NCBI RefSeq assembly: GCF_010500835.1
Contig: NZ_JAAAMJ010000027.1
Coordinates: forward strand, 1 to 34,424
Length of the DNA: 34,424 nt
Direction of reading: 5' to 3'
Origin: Aurantimonas aggregata
GTDB lineage: Bacteria > Pseudomonadota > Alphaproteobacteria > Rhizobiales > Rhizobiaceae
The notes under the pieces were generated by a model. It was not told the origin of the DNA. It ran no database searches and saw only the letters and a list, made by a program, of their open reading frames with translations. Positions 7,947-15,802 of this stretch are shown one piece after another (the first letter of the stretch is position 1; each line of letters begins with the position of its first letter). The position numbers and the translations under genes are program-made.

Positions 7947-8867
7947 ATGAGCGACCGCACGCCCCGTCCCGCCGCGGTCATCGACGCCCATCATCATGTC
8001 TGGGACCTGCGGAACGACCTGCCGTGGCTCAAGGACGAGCGGATCCCGTTCCGCTACGGCGACTACTCGTCGATCTGCCGGGACTACATGCCGGCAGACT
8101 ACCGGGCGGACACGGCGGGCTGGCCGGTCGTCGGCTCGGTCTATGTCGAGGCTGAGTGGAACCGCCGGAAGGCGGGCGAGGAAAGCCGCTGGGTCGGCGA
8201 GGTGGCGGCAAGGACGGGCGTGCCCACCGTCATGGTCGCCTGGTGCGATTTCGCCACGCCCGAGGCGGAAGCGCTCCTGGCGGCGCACGCCGACATCCCG
8301 ATCGTCCGCGGCGTCCGGCAGAAGCCGGCAGCGGCGCCCTCACCGGACGCCGCGCGGCGCGGCGCGGCGGGCTCCATGGACGACGAGACATGGCGGCGGG
8401 GCTACGCGCTGCTGGAGCGCCATGGCTGGTCCTACGACCTGCAGACGCCCTGGTGGCATCTCGATGCCGCGGCGGATCTCGCCCGCGATTTCCCGCAGAT
8501 CCCGCTGATCGTCAACCACACGGGGCTGCCCTCGGACCGCAGCCCGGAGGGCCTGGCCGGTTGGCACAAGGCGCTGGAAGACGTCGCGTCGCTGCCGAAC
8601 GTCTTCATCAAGATCTCGGGGATCGGCCTTCCCGGCCTGCCGTGGACCGTCGAGGCGAACGGCCCGGTCATCAGGGACGCCATCGCGATCTTCGGCGTCG
8701 AGCGGGCGATGTTCGCCAGCAATTTCCCGGTCGACTCGCTCGTCGGCGATTTCGATACGATATTTTCAGGCTTCGTGGCCGCGACGGCCGATCTCGAGGA
8801 GGGAGATCGGGCGAAGCTGTTCCACGACAACGCGGCGCGTGTGTACCGGTTGCCGCACGCGCTCTGA
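7947..8867 (+). CDS. Amidohydrolase-family TIM-barrel hydrolase (lactonase-like, COG3618 type)
   Basis: The 306-residue protein starts with VIDAHHHVWDL, whose HxH pair (His15, His17) is the first metal-binding element of the amidohydrolase superfamily. It continues with LPWLKDERIPFRYGDYSSIC, VYVEAEWN, LIVNHTGLPSD and MFASNFPVDSL, all typical of COG3618 hydrolases. That group includes sugar-acid lactonases (fucono-/rhamnonolactonase) and pyrone dicarboxylate lactonase. The SNFPVD variant at the C-terminal metal site is common in this group. I chose the ATG at 7947 because GGAAGG lies 8-13 bases upstream; the frame is open to 7863 but that region overlaps tctA. It probably opens a lactone or a similar ester in the pathway. 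Confidence 0.85.
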   Translation: MSDRTPRPAAVIDAHHHVWDLRNDLPWLKDERIPFRYGDYSSICRDYMPADYRADTAGWPVVGSVYVEAEWNRRKAGEESRWVGEVAARTGVPTVMVAWCDFATPEAEALLAAHADIPIVRGVRQKPAAAPSPDAARRGAAGSMDDETWRRGYALLERHGWSYDLQTPWWHLDAAADLARDFPQIPLIVNHTGLPSDRSPEGLAGWHKALEDVASLPNVFIKISGIGLPGLPWTVEANGPVIRDAIAIFGVERAMFASNFPVDSLVGDFDTIFSGFVAATADLEEGDRAKLFHDNAARVYRLPHAL

Positions 8868-8902
8868 CGGCACCACGGCAACCGCAACGGGAGGAGAAAG
8901 AC

Positions 8903-9901
8903 ATGAACCGCAGAGTGACACTGAAGACGATGGTCGCGGCGATGGCGCTGACGCTGGGGCTGGCCACGTCCGCCAGCGCGCAGACCACCATCCGCTATGC
9001 CCATGTCGGGTCTGAAGGCGACATCCAGTACTGGTACGCCGAAGAGTTCGCCAAGCGCGTCGAGGAACGCACCGAAGGACGGGTGAACGTCGACGTTTTC
9101 CCGAACTCGCAGCTCGGCGGCGCACAGGAAACCGTCGACGGCGTGCGCAGCGGTGCCATTCCCCTCGCCCACCACGAGTTCGGCTCGCTGGCGACCCTCT
9201 ATCCCGACATCGCGGCCTTCGCGGCGCCGTTCGCCTACCGCGACGGCCGGCACGCCATGGCCGCGACCGACCCCGCATCCTCGGAGGTCATGCAGGACCT
9301 CGCCGGGAAGATGGTCGAGCAGGCGAACGTCCGCATCATCGGACGGCTCTACCGCGGTGCCCGGCAGATGACGGCGAACAAGGCCGTCTACGGCCCCGAG
9401 GATCTGGCCGGAGAACGGTTCCGCGGCGTGCCGCTGCAGCTCTGGACGACCATGATCAACGGCATGGGCGCCATCCCGACACCGGTCGAGGTCGCCGAAC
9501 TGCCGACCGCGCTGATGACCGGCATGGTGATCGGCCAGGAAAACCCCCTGACCATGATCAACGCCAACAAGCTCTACGAAGTCCAGACCCACGTCATGCT
9601 GACCGGGCACATGCAGAACGTGCTGCCGGTCTTCATCAACGAGGATGTCTGGCAGTCCATCCCCGAAGCGGACCGGGCGATCATGTCCGAGGTCGCCGCG
9701 GAAGTCGGCGAAGAGACGCTGGAGCTCGGCCTCAAGGCCGAGACCGACCTGATCGACGAGCTCACCGGAAAGGGCATGACCTTCATCACCGAGGCGGACG
9801 GCCTGCAGGTCGGGGCGTTCCGGACGTCGGTCGGCGAGCAGGTCGCGGCCGACTATCCCGACTGGGCGCCGCTGATCGAGCGGATCCAGGCCATCCAGTA
9901 G
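8903..9901 (+). CDS. dctP: TRAP transporter substrate-binding protein DctP (TRAP system 1)
   Basis: The 332-residue protein has a signal peptide (about 1-26, ending SASAQ). The DctP-fold pattern follows: TTIRYAHVGSEGDIQYWYAEEFAKRV, FPNSQLGG, GARQMTAN, then LAGERFRGVP and MVIGQENPLTMI. The Arg in the RFRGVP region corresponds to the conserved residue that salt-bridges the ligand carboxylate in most TRAP binding proteins. An excellent ribosome binding site (GGGAGGAGAAAG) precedes the ATG. It is the periplasmic receptor for the DctQM genes at 9985-11876. The ligand should be an organic acid, but its identity is not visible. Confidence 0.92.
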   Translation: MNRRVTLKTMVAAMALTLGLATSASAQTTIRYAHVGSEGDIQYWYAEEFAKRVEERTEGRVNVDVFPNSQLGGAQETVDGVRSGAIPLAHHEFGSLATLYPDIAAFAAPFAYRDGRHAMAATDPASSEVMQDLAGKMVEQANVRIIGRLYRGARQMTANKAVYGPEDLAGERFRGVPLQLWTTMINGMGAIPTPVEVAELPTALMTGMVIGQENPLTMINANKLYEVQTHVMLTGHMQNVLPVFINEDVWQSIPEADRAIMSEVAAEVGEETLELGLKAETDLIDELTGKGMTFITEADGLQVGAFRTSVGEQVAADYPDWAPLIERIQAIQ

Positions 9902-9909
9902 GACAGGGC

Positions 9910-9942
9910 GGGACCGGGGCCAGCTTCCCTGGCTCCGGTCCC
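9910..9942 (+). other. Long intercistronic hairpin between dctP and dctQ (system 1)
   Basis: Bases 9910-9923 pair with 9929-9942 to give a 14-base stem with one G-U pair and a 5-base loop (CTTCC). It starts eight bases after the dctP stop. Such hairpins can protect the upstream mRNA and lower downstream expression, which would fit a binding protein needed in excess over its permease. There is no T-run. Confidence 0.6.
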
Positions 9943-9984
9943 CCGCCGTCGACAACGATCATCCTCCTGCCTGAGAGGCACCAG

Positions 9985-10596
9985 GTGCAGAACGCCAACA
10001 CGGCTCCGGATGTCCCGCGCATCCTGGCGACGGCTGACAGTCGCCATTACGCCATCGACCGTCTTCTCGAACCGGTCCGGTGGGTCTTCCGGATCACGAG
10101 CCTCACGGTGCTCGCCGTGATGGTCTCGCTCCCGTTCATCCAGGTCGTGCTTCGCGAGATCTTCGCCCGCCCCGTCGTCGGCGTGGAGGAACTGACGCGC
10201 TTCATGCTGATCTGCTCGGTGTTCCTCGCGCTGCCCTACGTGGTTGCCGCCGGCGCCAACATCCGCATGGAAGAACTCGTCGCGATCCTGCCCGAACGCG
10301 CGCTGCGCATGCTCAAGGTGCTGACGGCGGCCACCGCGGCCACGACCTTCGCGGTGATGGCGGTGGCAAGCCTCATCGCCATCCGCAGCAATCTCGACAA
10401 CGCCACGCCGACGCTCGGCATCCCCTACTGGATCTTTCTCGGGGCGGCGCTCGCCAGCTTTACCATGACCGCGGTCGAATGCGCCGTCCAGCTTCTGAAG
10501 GTGCTGCAGAACCGGCCGCTCTACATCACCTTTCCCATGGAGGAGGAGCCGCCGGCCGACTTCGATCTCCTAGCCGAACAGCGCAGCAGGGAGTAG
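9985..10596 (+). CDS. dctQ: TRAP transporter small permease DctQ (system 1)
   Basis: The 203-residue protein has four hydrophobic segments (about 38-60, 73-92, 110-130 and 145-168), the DctQ layout. The EELTRFMLICSVFLALPYV segment carries the motif (E-E-hydrophobic-x-R near the start of helix 2) typical of the family. The N-terminus has a hydrophilic extension of about 30 residues. The gene begins with GTG at 9985 and ends five bases before the dctM start. Its role is a scaffold for the large permease in the inner membrane. Confidence 0.88.
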   Translation: MQNANTAPDVPRILATADSRHYAIDRLLEPVRWVFRITSLTVLAVMVSLPFIQVVLREIFARPVVGVEELTRFMLICSVFLALPYVVAAGANIRMEELVAILPERALRMLKVLTAATAATTFAVMAVASLIAIRSNLDNATPTLGIPYWIFLGAALASFTMTAVECAVQLLKVLQNRPLYITFPMEEEPPADFDLLAEQRSRE

Positions 10597-10601
10597 CGGT
10601 C

Positions 10602-11876
10602 GTGGCGATCATCATCATCCTTGCCTTCATGGCCCTCTTCATCCTGGGCTTTCCCGTTGTCGTGGCGATCGCGGTGCCGGCGCTGATCTACGTCATCATG
10701 CAGGGCTTCCCCCTGGAACTGATGGCCCAGCGCATGACCTATGCGCTCGACTCGTTCCCGCTGGTCGCGGTTCCGGTCTTCATCTTCGTCGGCAGCCTGA
10801 TGAACCAGTCGGGCATCACCGGGCACATCTACCGCTTCGCCCAGACCCTCGGCGGCCGCGTTCCCGGCGGCCTTGCCCAGGTCAACGTCATCGGCTCGCT
10901 GGTCTTCTCCGGCACGTCCGGCGCGGCACTGGCGGATATCAGCGGGCTCGGCCGCATCCAGATCAAGGCGATGACCGAGGCGGGCTTCACGCGCTCCTAC
11001 TCGGCCGCCGTCACCGGCGCTTCGGCCGTCGTCGGCCCGATCTTCCCGCCCTCCATCCCGCTCGTGATCTACGGCTCGGTCACCAGCGTCTCGGTCGTGC
11101 AGTTGCTCGTCGCGGGTATCCTGCCCGCGATCTTCTACACCGTCCTGCTGATGCTGACGGTCGCGTTCCTGTCCTTCCGCTACAACCATCCGCGCTCCCG
11201 CCGCTGGCCCACCGCACGGGAGGTCTGGACGACGTTCGTCAAGGCGGCGCCCGCCCTGTTCGCGCCGGTGCTGCTGGTCGGCGGCATGCTCAACGGGATG
11301 TTCACCCCGACGGAGGCGGCCTCGGTGACCGTCGCCTACGTCCTCTTCATCGCCCTGTTCGTCTATCGCGGCCTGACCTGGCGGCGCTTCCGGTTCGCGC
11401 TGTTCGAGACGATCAAGACGACCTCTGCGGTGCTGATCATCGTGTCGGCCGCCGCCCTGTTCGGCTGGGTGATGGCCGTCGAACAGCTGCCGCAGATGTT
11501 CACCCTCGCCCTGCTCACCATCTCGACCGATCCGCTGATCCTGCTGCTCGTGGTCAACGTCCTCCTGCTCATCGTCGGCATGTTCCTCGACAGCACGACG
11601 GCCACGTTGCTGGTCGCACCGCTGGTCGCCGCCCCGCTCGTCATGGCCGGCGTCGACCCCGTCCATCTCGGCATCATCTTCGTGTTCAACCTGATGATCG
11701 GCCTGCTGACACCACCGCTCGGGCTGGCCCTGTTCACGCTGTCCGACGTCGCGAAGATATCGATGTGGTCGATCCTGAGGGCTGTCCTGCCCTTCTACGT
11801 CCCGCTCGTCGTGGCACTGCTTGTCATGACGCTCTGGCCGGACCTGACGCTCTGGCTCCCCCGAATGCTGCAATAG
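10602..11876 (+). CDS. dctM: TRAP transporter large permease DctM (system 1)
   Basis: The 424-residue protein starts at GTG 10602 and has the multi-helix DctM layout. The signatures are FPLVAVPVFIFVGSLMNQSG, PGGLAQVNVIGSLVFSGTSG, VVGPIFPPSIPLVIYG and FNLMIGLLTPPLGLALF, in the usual order and spacing. It is the sodium-coupled transport subunit. The length is normal for the family. It lies five bases after dctQ and 18 bases before the PdxA-family gene, so the transport genes and that enzyme are probably co-transcribed. Confidence 0.92.
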   Translation: MAIIIILAFMALFILGFPVVVAIAVPALIYVIMQGFPLELMAQRMTYALDSFPLVAVPVFIFVGSLMNQSGITGHIYRFAQTLGGRVPGGLAQVNVIGSLVFSGTSGAALADISGLGRIQIKAMTEAGFTRSYSAAVTGASAVVGPIFPPSIPLVIYGSVTSVSVVQLLVAGILPAIFYTVLLMLTVAFLSFRYNHPRSRRWPTAREVWTTFVKAAPALFAPVLLVGGMLNGMFTPTEAASVTVAYVLFIALFVYRGLTWRRFRFALFETIKTTSAVLIIVSAAALFGWVMAVEQLPQMFTLALLTISTDPLILLLVVNVLLLIVGMFLDSTTATLLVAPLVAAPLVMAGVDPVHLGIIFVFNLMIGLLTPPLGLALFTLSDVAKISMWSILRAVLPFYVPLVVALLVMTLWPDLTLWLPRMLQ

Positions 11877-11894
11877 GCCTTCCTCGAACAAGTA

Positions 11895-12938
11895 ATGGAA
11901 CCGCAGATGATGACAAATCCTTCCACCAACGCCCGCCCGACCATTGCCCTCGCCATGGGCGACCCCGCCGGCATCAGTCCCGAACTCACGGCGAAGCTTC
12001 TGGTCTCGCAGACGGTCCGCGACAACGCGGCGATCATCGTCTTGGGCGACCGGCGCGTGCTGGAACAGGGCGCGGAAATCGCCGGGGTCTCGCTTGATCT
12101 CGCCGTCGTGGCAGACGAGGATGCGGCTCTTGCCGCCGGCACGGACCGGCACGTTCTGGTGGATCTCGGCCATCTCGACCCGAAGGACGTCACCCCGGCA
12201 AAGGCGACGGCCGTCGGCGGCGCGTTCGCCAGCGAGAACTTCCGGCGCGCCTTGCTGTTCGCCGCGGCCGGCAAGGCCGATGCCGTCTGCTTCACGCCGT
12301 TCAACAAGCAGGCGATGCGCTACGTCAATCCGGACTATGACGACGAGAACCGCTTCGTCTGCCGGGTGCTGGAATGGACGGGCGCCGCGCGCGAGTTCAA
12401 CGTCCTGCCGGACATCTGGAATGCCCGCGTGACGTCGCATATCCCGCTGTCGCAGGTGGCGGCCGCGATCACCGAGGACGGCATCCTGCGCGAGCTGCGG
12501 CTGACCTGCGAGACCATGCGGCTGGCGGGCGTCGCCGAGCCACGCATCGCCGTTGCGGCGCTCAACCCGCATGCCGGCGACGGCGGCAATTTCGGAACCG
12601 AGGAGATCGCCATTCTCGAGCCAGCCGTGCGCCGCGCAATCGCCGAGGGCCTGCCCGTCGACGGGCCGTGGCCGTCCGACACCGTGTTCCTGCGGTCGAA
12701 GAAGGGGCTCTGCAACGCGGTGCTGACGATGTACCACGACCAGGGCCAGATCGCGATGAAGCTGATGGGCTTCGACCTCGGCGTCACCCTGATGGGCGGC
12801 TTCCCCTTCCCCATCTGCACCCCGGCGCACGGCACCGCCTACGACATCGCCGGACAGGGCATCGCCAATATCGGCGCGAGCGTCGAGGCGCTGCTTCTGG
12901 CGTGCCGCATCGCCGCGCGCCGGAAGGCCGCCGCCTGA
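11895..12938 (+). CDS. PdxA-family NAD-dependent dehydrogenase (4-hydroxythreonine-4-phosphate dehydrogenase-like, catabolic context)
   Basis: The 347-residue protein has the PdxA start ALAMGDPAGISPEL. His182 (TSHIPL), His226 (NPHAGD) and His281 (MYHDQG) match the three divalent-metal ligands of E. coli PdxA in sequence context and spacing, and HGTAYDIAG follows at 312-320. Housekeeping PdxA makes the vitamin B6 precursor. PdxA2-type paralogues act in degradation of four-carbon acids together with a DUF1537 kinase, and TphB oxidises a terephthalate diol. No kinase gene is present here, so the substrate may be unphosphorylated or supplied from elsewhere. Met5 or Met6 (11907, 11910) are alternative starts, with GGAA just upstream. 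The gene ends the + strand arm of the cluster. Confidence 0.85.
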   Translation: MEPQMMTNPSTNARPTIALAMGDPAGISPELTAKLLVSQTVRDNAAIIVLGDRRVLEQGAEIAGVSLDLAVVADEDAALAAGTDRHVLVDLGHLDPKDVTPAKATAVGGAFASENFRRALLFAAAGKADAVCFTPFNKQAMRYVNPDYDDENRFVCRVLEWTGAAREFNVLPDIWNARVTSHIPLSQVAAAITEDGILRELRLTCETMRLAGVAEPRIAVAALNPHAGDGGNFGTEEIAILEPAVRRAIAEGLPVDGPWPSDTVFLRSKKGLCNAVLTMYHDQGQIAMKLMGFDLGVTLMGGFPFPICTPAHGTAYDIAGQGIANIGASVEALLLACRIAARRKAAA

Positions 12939-12983
12939 TCGATCCGGCCAGGGCCTGTCGCCCCTGACCCGGTGCCAGGCCAA

Positions 12984-13013
12984 GGACCGGCAGGGTGGGC
13001 GCCCTGCCGGTCC
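12984..13013. terminator. Bidirectional hairpin terminator between the converging arms
   Basis: GGACCGGCAGGG-TGGGCG-CCCTGCCGGTCC is a perfect 12-base stem with a 6-base loop. It lies between the PdxA-family stop (12938) and the stop of the convergent gene (13044). Position and symmetry suit termination of both transcripts. It lacks a T-run, as is common in GC-rich alphaproteobacteria. Confidence 0.7.
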
Positions 13014-13043
13014 GTCGGGCTTCGAGCGCCCGATCGTCGCCCT

Positions 13044-14426
13044 TCAGCCGAAGAAATGCGCGTCCTGCATCTGGCGGAGCGCGAACATGTCCGATCCCGC
13101 ATCGACCGCGATGTCGGCCAGCAGGATGGTCTGCCCGCGCGAGACCGGACGGACCAGCGTCCGGTTCGCCGCCAGGTAGAACGGAACCGGAGCGTCGGGC
13201 GCGAGTCGCTGCGCCGGCACGACGCGGCCCGACACCCCTTCGATCCGGTGATGGTGTCCGCTTGCGGTGAGCAGCGTCCCGGCCGGCAGGTCGACATCGG
13301 CGCGGGCGACGAGGTCGACGCGATGCGTCGGTTCGACCATGCCCTGGGATACGCCGTGGATCGCCGCCGCCAGTACGCTGGTGGCCGCTTCCAGTCCCAG
13401 CAGGTGACGCGGATTGTAGATCATCGCGGTCGCGCCGTTTCGGCTCACGACGTGCCCCTTCTCCGCCAGCATGTCCCAGGTGGCCTCGTCCTCGCAGCGC
13501 ACCACGACGAACACGCCGCCGGCGAAGCTGATCTCGTCGGGCGACCGCAGGCAATGGAAGACGTCGAGACTTCCGCTCGTGTCGAGCAGACCGCCATCCG
13601 CCTTCATCGAGAGGAAGGTGGGCACTTCGTCGATGCGGGCGATCGGCGCATGAAAATCCTTCCGATCGAAAGTCAGGCCGGTGGCGTTGGCAACGAGGCT
13701 CATCTCGCAGAGATCGGGGACGAGGTGCTGGTCGAATTCTGCCGCCGCTTGCGACCGGGCCTTCGCCCGTGCCGCGGCGTCGGCGTCTCCGAGCCGGTCG
13801 AGACCGGCGAACGCGCCCGCGTCGATCGTGACGCCGTTGCTGGTGAGGGTTCCCGCGGCCGCGTCGTAGACGAAATCGTACTCGCTGGACTTTCCTGCCG
13901 CGATGATCTCGAACCCCAGAAGCTCCGCCCATGTCACGAGGGAGATCAGCAGGCTCGGCTGGTCGCCGTCCACCGGCGTGACGACGACGCCCTTCTGCCG
14001 GGCGAGCAGCGCCAGCCCGGGCCCGACGACGCTGTCAGCCTCCTTGGTGACCATCACGACATGCTTGCCAGCCTCGATCGCCAGGCGTGCATGACGCGCA
14101 CCGGCCTCGGGATGGCCGGTCGCTTCCAGCAGGACCGCGAACGGCAGGCCGATCACGACCGCGATATCGCCGGCAGCAACGTGCTTTCCGGCCGACCAGG
14201 CGGCTTCCGCCTCGTCCGGCGTCCGGCAGATCGCGATCGCGTCCCGAGCCACGCCCGCCGACTGAATGGCCTGCGCGGCGCTCTCGGCGTCGACGTCGAC
14301 GGCAATCCGCGCGTTCATCAGCGGGACGCGCAGACCCTGGACGAGAAAGCTGCGCCCGAAGCCACCCGTCCCCACGATGCAGGTCTCGACGACCGCCGCT
14401 CCCGCGAAATAGGTGTGAAAGTTCAT
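13044..14426 (-). CDS. SAF-domain homoserine-dehydrogenase-like NAD(P)-dependent oxidoreductase (COG4091 type)
   Basis: The 460-residue protein begins with a Rossmann region (VVETCIVGTGGFGRSFLVQG) resembling the NAD-binding domain of homoserine dehydrogenase. A middle catalytic-like region (KHVVMVTKEADSVVGPGLA, VTPVDGDQPSLL) follows, and then a C-terminal SAF domain (about residue 370 onward, RVDLVARADVDLPAGTLL). This fused architecture is known in COG4091 proteins, which are not true homoserine dehydrogenases and are found in carbohydrate or carboxylate catabolic clusters. The substrate is unknown. The ATG is preceded by GGAGGATACG. It is the last gene of the - strand arm, after the SDR gene. 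Confidence 0.82.
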   Translation of the reverse strand: MNFHTYFAGAAVVETCIVGTGGFGRSFLVQGLRVPLMNARIAVDVDAESAAQAIQSAGVARDAIAICRTPDEAEAAWSAGKHVAAGDIAVVIGLPFAVLLEATGHPEAGARHARLAIEAGKHVVMVTKEADSVVGPGLALLARQKGVVVTPVDGDQPSLLISLVTWAELLGFEIIAAGKSSEYDFVYDAAAGTLTSNGVTIDAGAFAGLDRLGDADAAARAKARSQAAAEFDQHLVPDLCEMSLVANATGLTFDRKDFHAPIARIDEVPTFLSMKADGGLLDTSGSLDVFHCLRSPDEISFAGGVFVVVRCEDEATWDMLAEKGHVVSRNGATAMIYNPRHLLGLEAATSVLAAAIHGVSQGMVEPTHRVDLVARADVDLPAGTLLTASGHHHRIEGVSGRVVPAQRLAPDAPVPFYLAANRTLVRPVSRGQTILLADIAVDAGSDMFALRQMQDAHFFG

Positions 14427-14450
14427 CGTATCCTCCGCCCGCCCTGCCTG

Positions 14451-14483
14451 GCGCAGCCGGTCGCTCCCCGCGACCGGCTGCGC
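14451..14483 (-). other. Perfect 14-base stem-loop between the SDR and SAF-oxidoreductase genes
   Basis: GCGCAGCCGGTCGC-TCCCC-GCGACCGGCTGCGC is a perfect 14-base stem with a 5-base loop. It fills most of the 78-base gap downstream of the SDR gene (- strand) and upstream of the SAF-oxidoreductase gene. It has no T-run and is probably an attenuator or mRNA-processing and stability element inside an operon. Confidence 0.6.
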
Positions 14484-14504
14484 GTCCTGGTGTTGCGCCG
14501 AGTG

Positions 14505-15278
14505 TCAGGTGACGAAGCGGCCGCCGTCGACCATGATGACCGATGCCGTCATGTAGGACGCCTCGTCCGAGGCCAGCCAGAGCACCGGATAGGCCATCTC
14601 CATCGGATCGGCCCAGCGACCCATCAGGCAGCCGCCCTGCGCCTCCGCGTCGATGTCCTCCTGGGTGCGTCCGGCCGCCTCGGCGCGCTTGCGGTGGAAC
14701 GGCGTGAAGGTCAGGCCGGGACAGACGGCATTGGCGCGAAGCCCGTGCTTTGCCTCCTCGAAGGCGAGCGTCTTCGTCATCGAGACGATACCCGCCTTGG
14801 TTACGTCGTACTGTCCCATGCCCGCCCGCGGGTTGACCGCATGGGTCGAGGAGACGTTGATCACGCTGCCCCGGCCCGAAGCGCGCAGATCCCCGATCGC
14901 CGCCTGCGTCAGCCAGGCGTAGCTGAGAAGATTGACCGCAAGGATCCGCTCCCAGGTTTCCGTCTTCGCGTCGGCGAGCGGCCCGTAGGAGCGCATGCCG
15001 GCGCAGTTGACCAGCGTGTCGATCGGTCCGAGCGCATCGCGGGCCTTGGCCACGATCTGCCCGGCACTCGCCTCCTGTCCGACGTCTGCCACCAGCGTTG
15101 CCAGCCGTACGTCCCCCTGCCCGGCGCGGATGTCCACGGCGACTTCCTCGAGCGCAGTTGCATCGGCATCGACGAGCAGGACGCCGGCGCCCTCCTGGCA
15201 CAGCACCCTGCCGATCGCGGAACCAATTCCCCCCGCGCCGCCGGTGACGATCGCCACCCTGCCTTGAACACGACCCAT
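14505..15278 (-). CDS. Short-chain dehydrogenase/reductase (SDR family)
   Basis: The 257-residue protein is a classical SDR: TGGAGGIG cofactor motif (12-19), NCAG (91-94), catalytic Ser144 in NVSST and the YDVTK pair (Tyr157, Lys161). Asp36/Asp38 in LLVDADA, at the end of the second beta-strand, suggest NAD rather than NADP preference. The C-terminus MVDGGRFVT is typical. It would oxidise a secondary alcohol of the pathway substrate. I use the start at 15278 (GGGAGAAATATC just upstream); the frame is open further upstream but that part overlaps dctQ. It lies 14 bases after dctQ in a transporter-enzyme operon. Confidence 0.9.
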   Translation of the reverse strand: MGRVQGRVAIVTGGAGGIGSAIGRVLCQEGAGVLLVDADATALEEVAVDIRAGQGDVRLATLVADVGQEASAGQIVAKARDALGPIDTLVNCAGMRSYGPLADAKTETWERILAVNLLSYAWLTQAAIGDLRASGRGSVINVSSTHAVNPRAGMGQYDVTKAGIVSMTKTLAFEEAKHGLRANAVCPGLTFTPFHRKRAEAAGRTQEDIDAEAQGGCLMGRWADPMEMAYPVLWLASDEASYMTASVIMVDGGRFVT

Positions 15279-15292
15279 GATATTTCTCCCGA

Positions 15293-15802
15293 TTACCCGA
15301 TCAGATTGTTGTTCTGGTCCAGCGTCTCTCGTTGCCAGATCACCCGCCACAGCCAGACGACGCTGTAGATCGACATCAGAACGCCGCCCACCGGCAGGGC
15401 GGCGTGCCAATACACCTTGTTGATCCGGAGAAACGGTGCCGTCTCCCCCGCGCTGACGGCGAAGAGCCAGCCGTAATAGACGAGGATCAGGGCGAGGCCG
15501 AGCATTGCCAGATTAGTGACCACGGCAAGGACCACCTGGCCCCGCAACGGCAGCATCGTCTCGAACAGCGTGACCCGGTACAGCACGCCTTCGCGCCAGA
15601 GCGCCACCGTCGTCAGCACGATCAGCCAGATGAACAGGAACTCCACCACCTCGTCATAGCCGCTGATCGTGAACAGCGGCACGAGCCGCAGGATGATCGA
15701 CAGTCCGAGCAGGAAGAACAGCACCAACAGCAAGGCGATGCTGCCATATTTGCAGAACAGGCCGATCGCCCGGTCGAGGCTTTGCAGCACGCGCATCATC
15801 AC
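15293..15802 (-). CDS. dctQ: TRAP transporter small permease DctQ (system 2)
   Basis: The 169-residue membrane protein has four hydrophobic segments (about 20-42, 52-72, 88-112 and 128-150). The GYDEVVEFLFIWLIVLTTVAL stretch fits the DctQ helix-2 motif, with acidic residues preceding the helix. It overlaps the end of dctM by four bases (ATGA) and comes after dctM in transcription order, reversing the usual Q-then-M order seen in the other two TRAP operons here. Confidence 0.87.
   Translation of the reverse strand: MMMRVLQSLDRAIGLFCKYGSIALLLVLFFLLGLSIILRLVPLFTISGYDEVVEFLFIWLIVLTTVALWREGVLYRVTLFETMLPLRGQVVLAVVTNLAMLGLALILVYYGWLFAVSAGETAPFLRINKVYWHAALPVGGVLMSIYSVVWLWRVIWQRETLDQNNNLIG

Noticed and set aside
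10521-12983. Minus-strand open frame of 820 codons opposite dctM (system 1) and the PdxA-family gene
   Set aside because: It is the antisense of two well-supported genes, is rich in Arg/Asp/Gln/His as expected for antisense of GC-rich membrane proteins, and has no domain resemblance.
12972-15368. Plus-strand open frame of 798 codons
   Set aside because: Antisense of the SAF-domain oxidoreductase and SDR genes; no recognisable motif.
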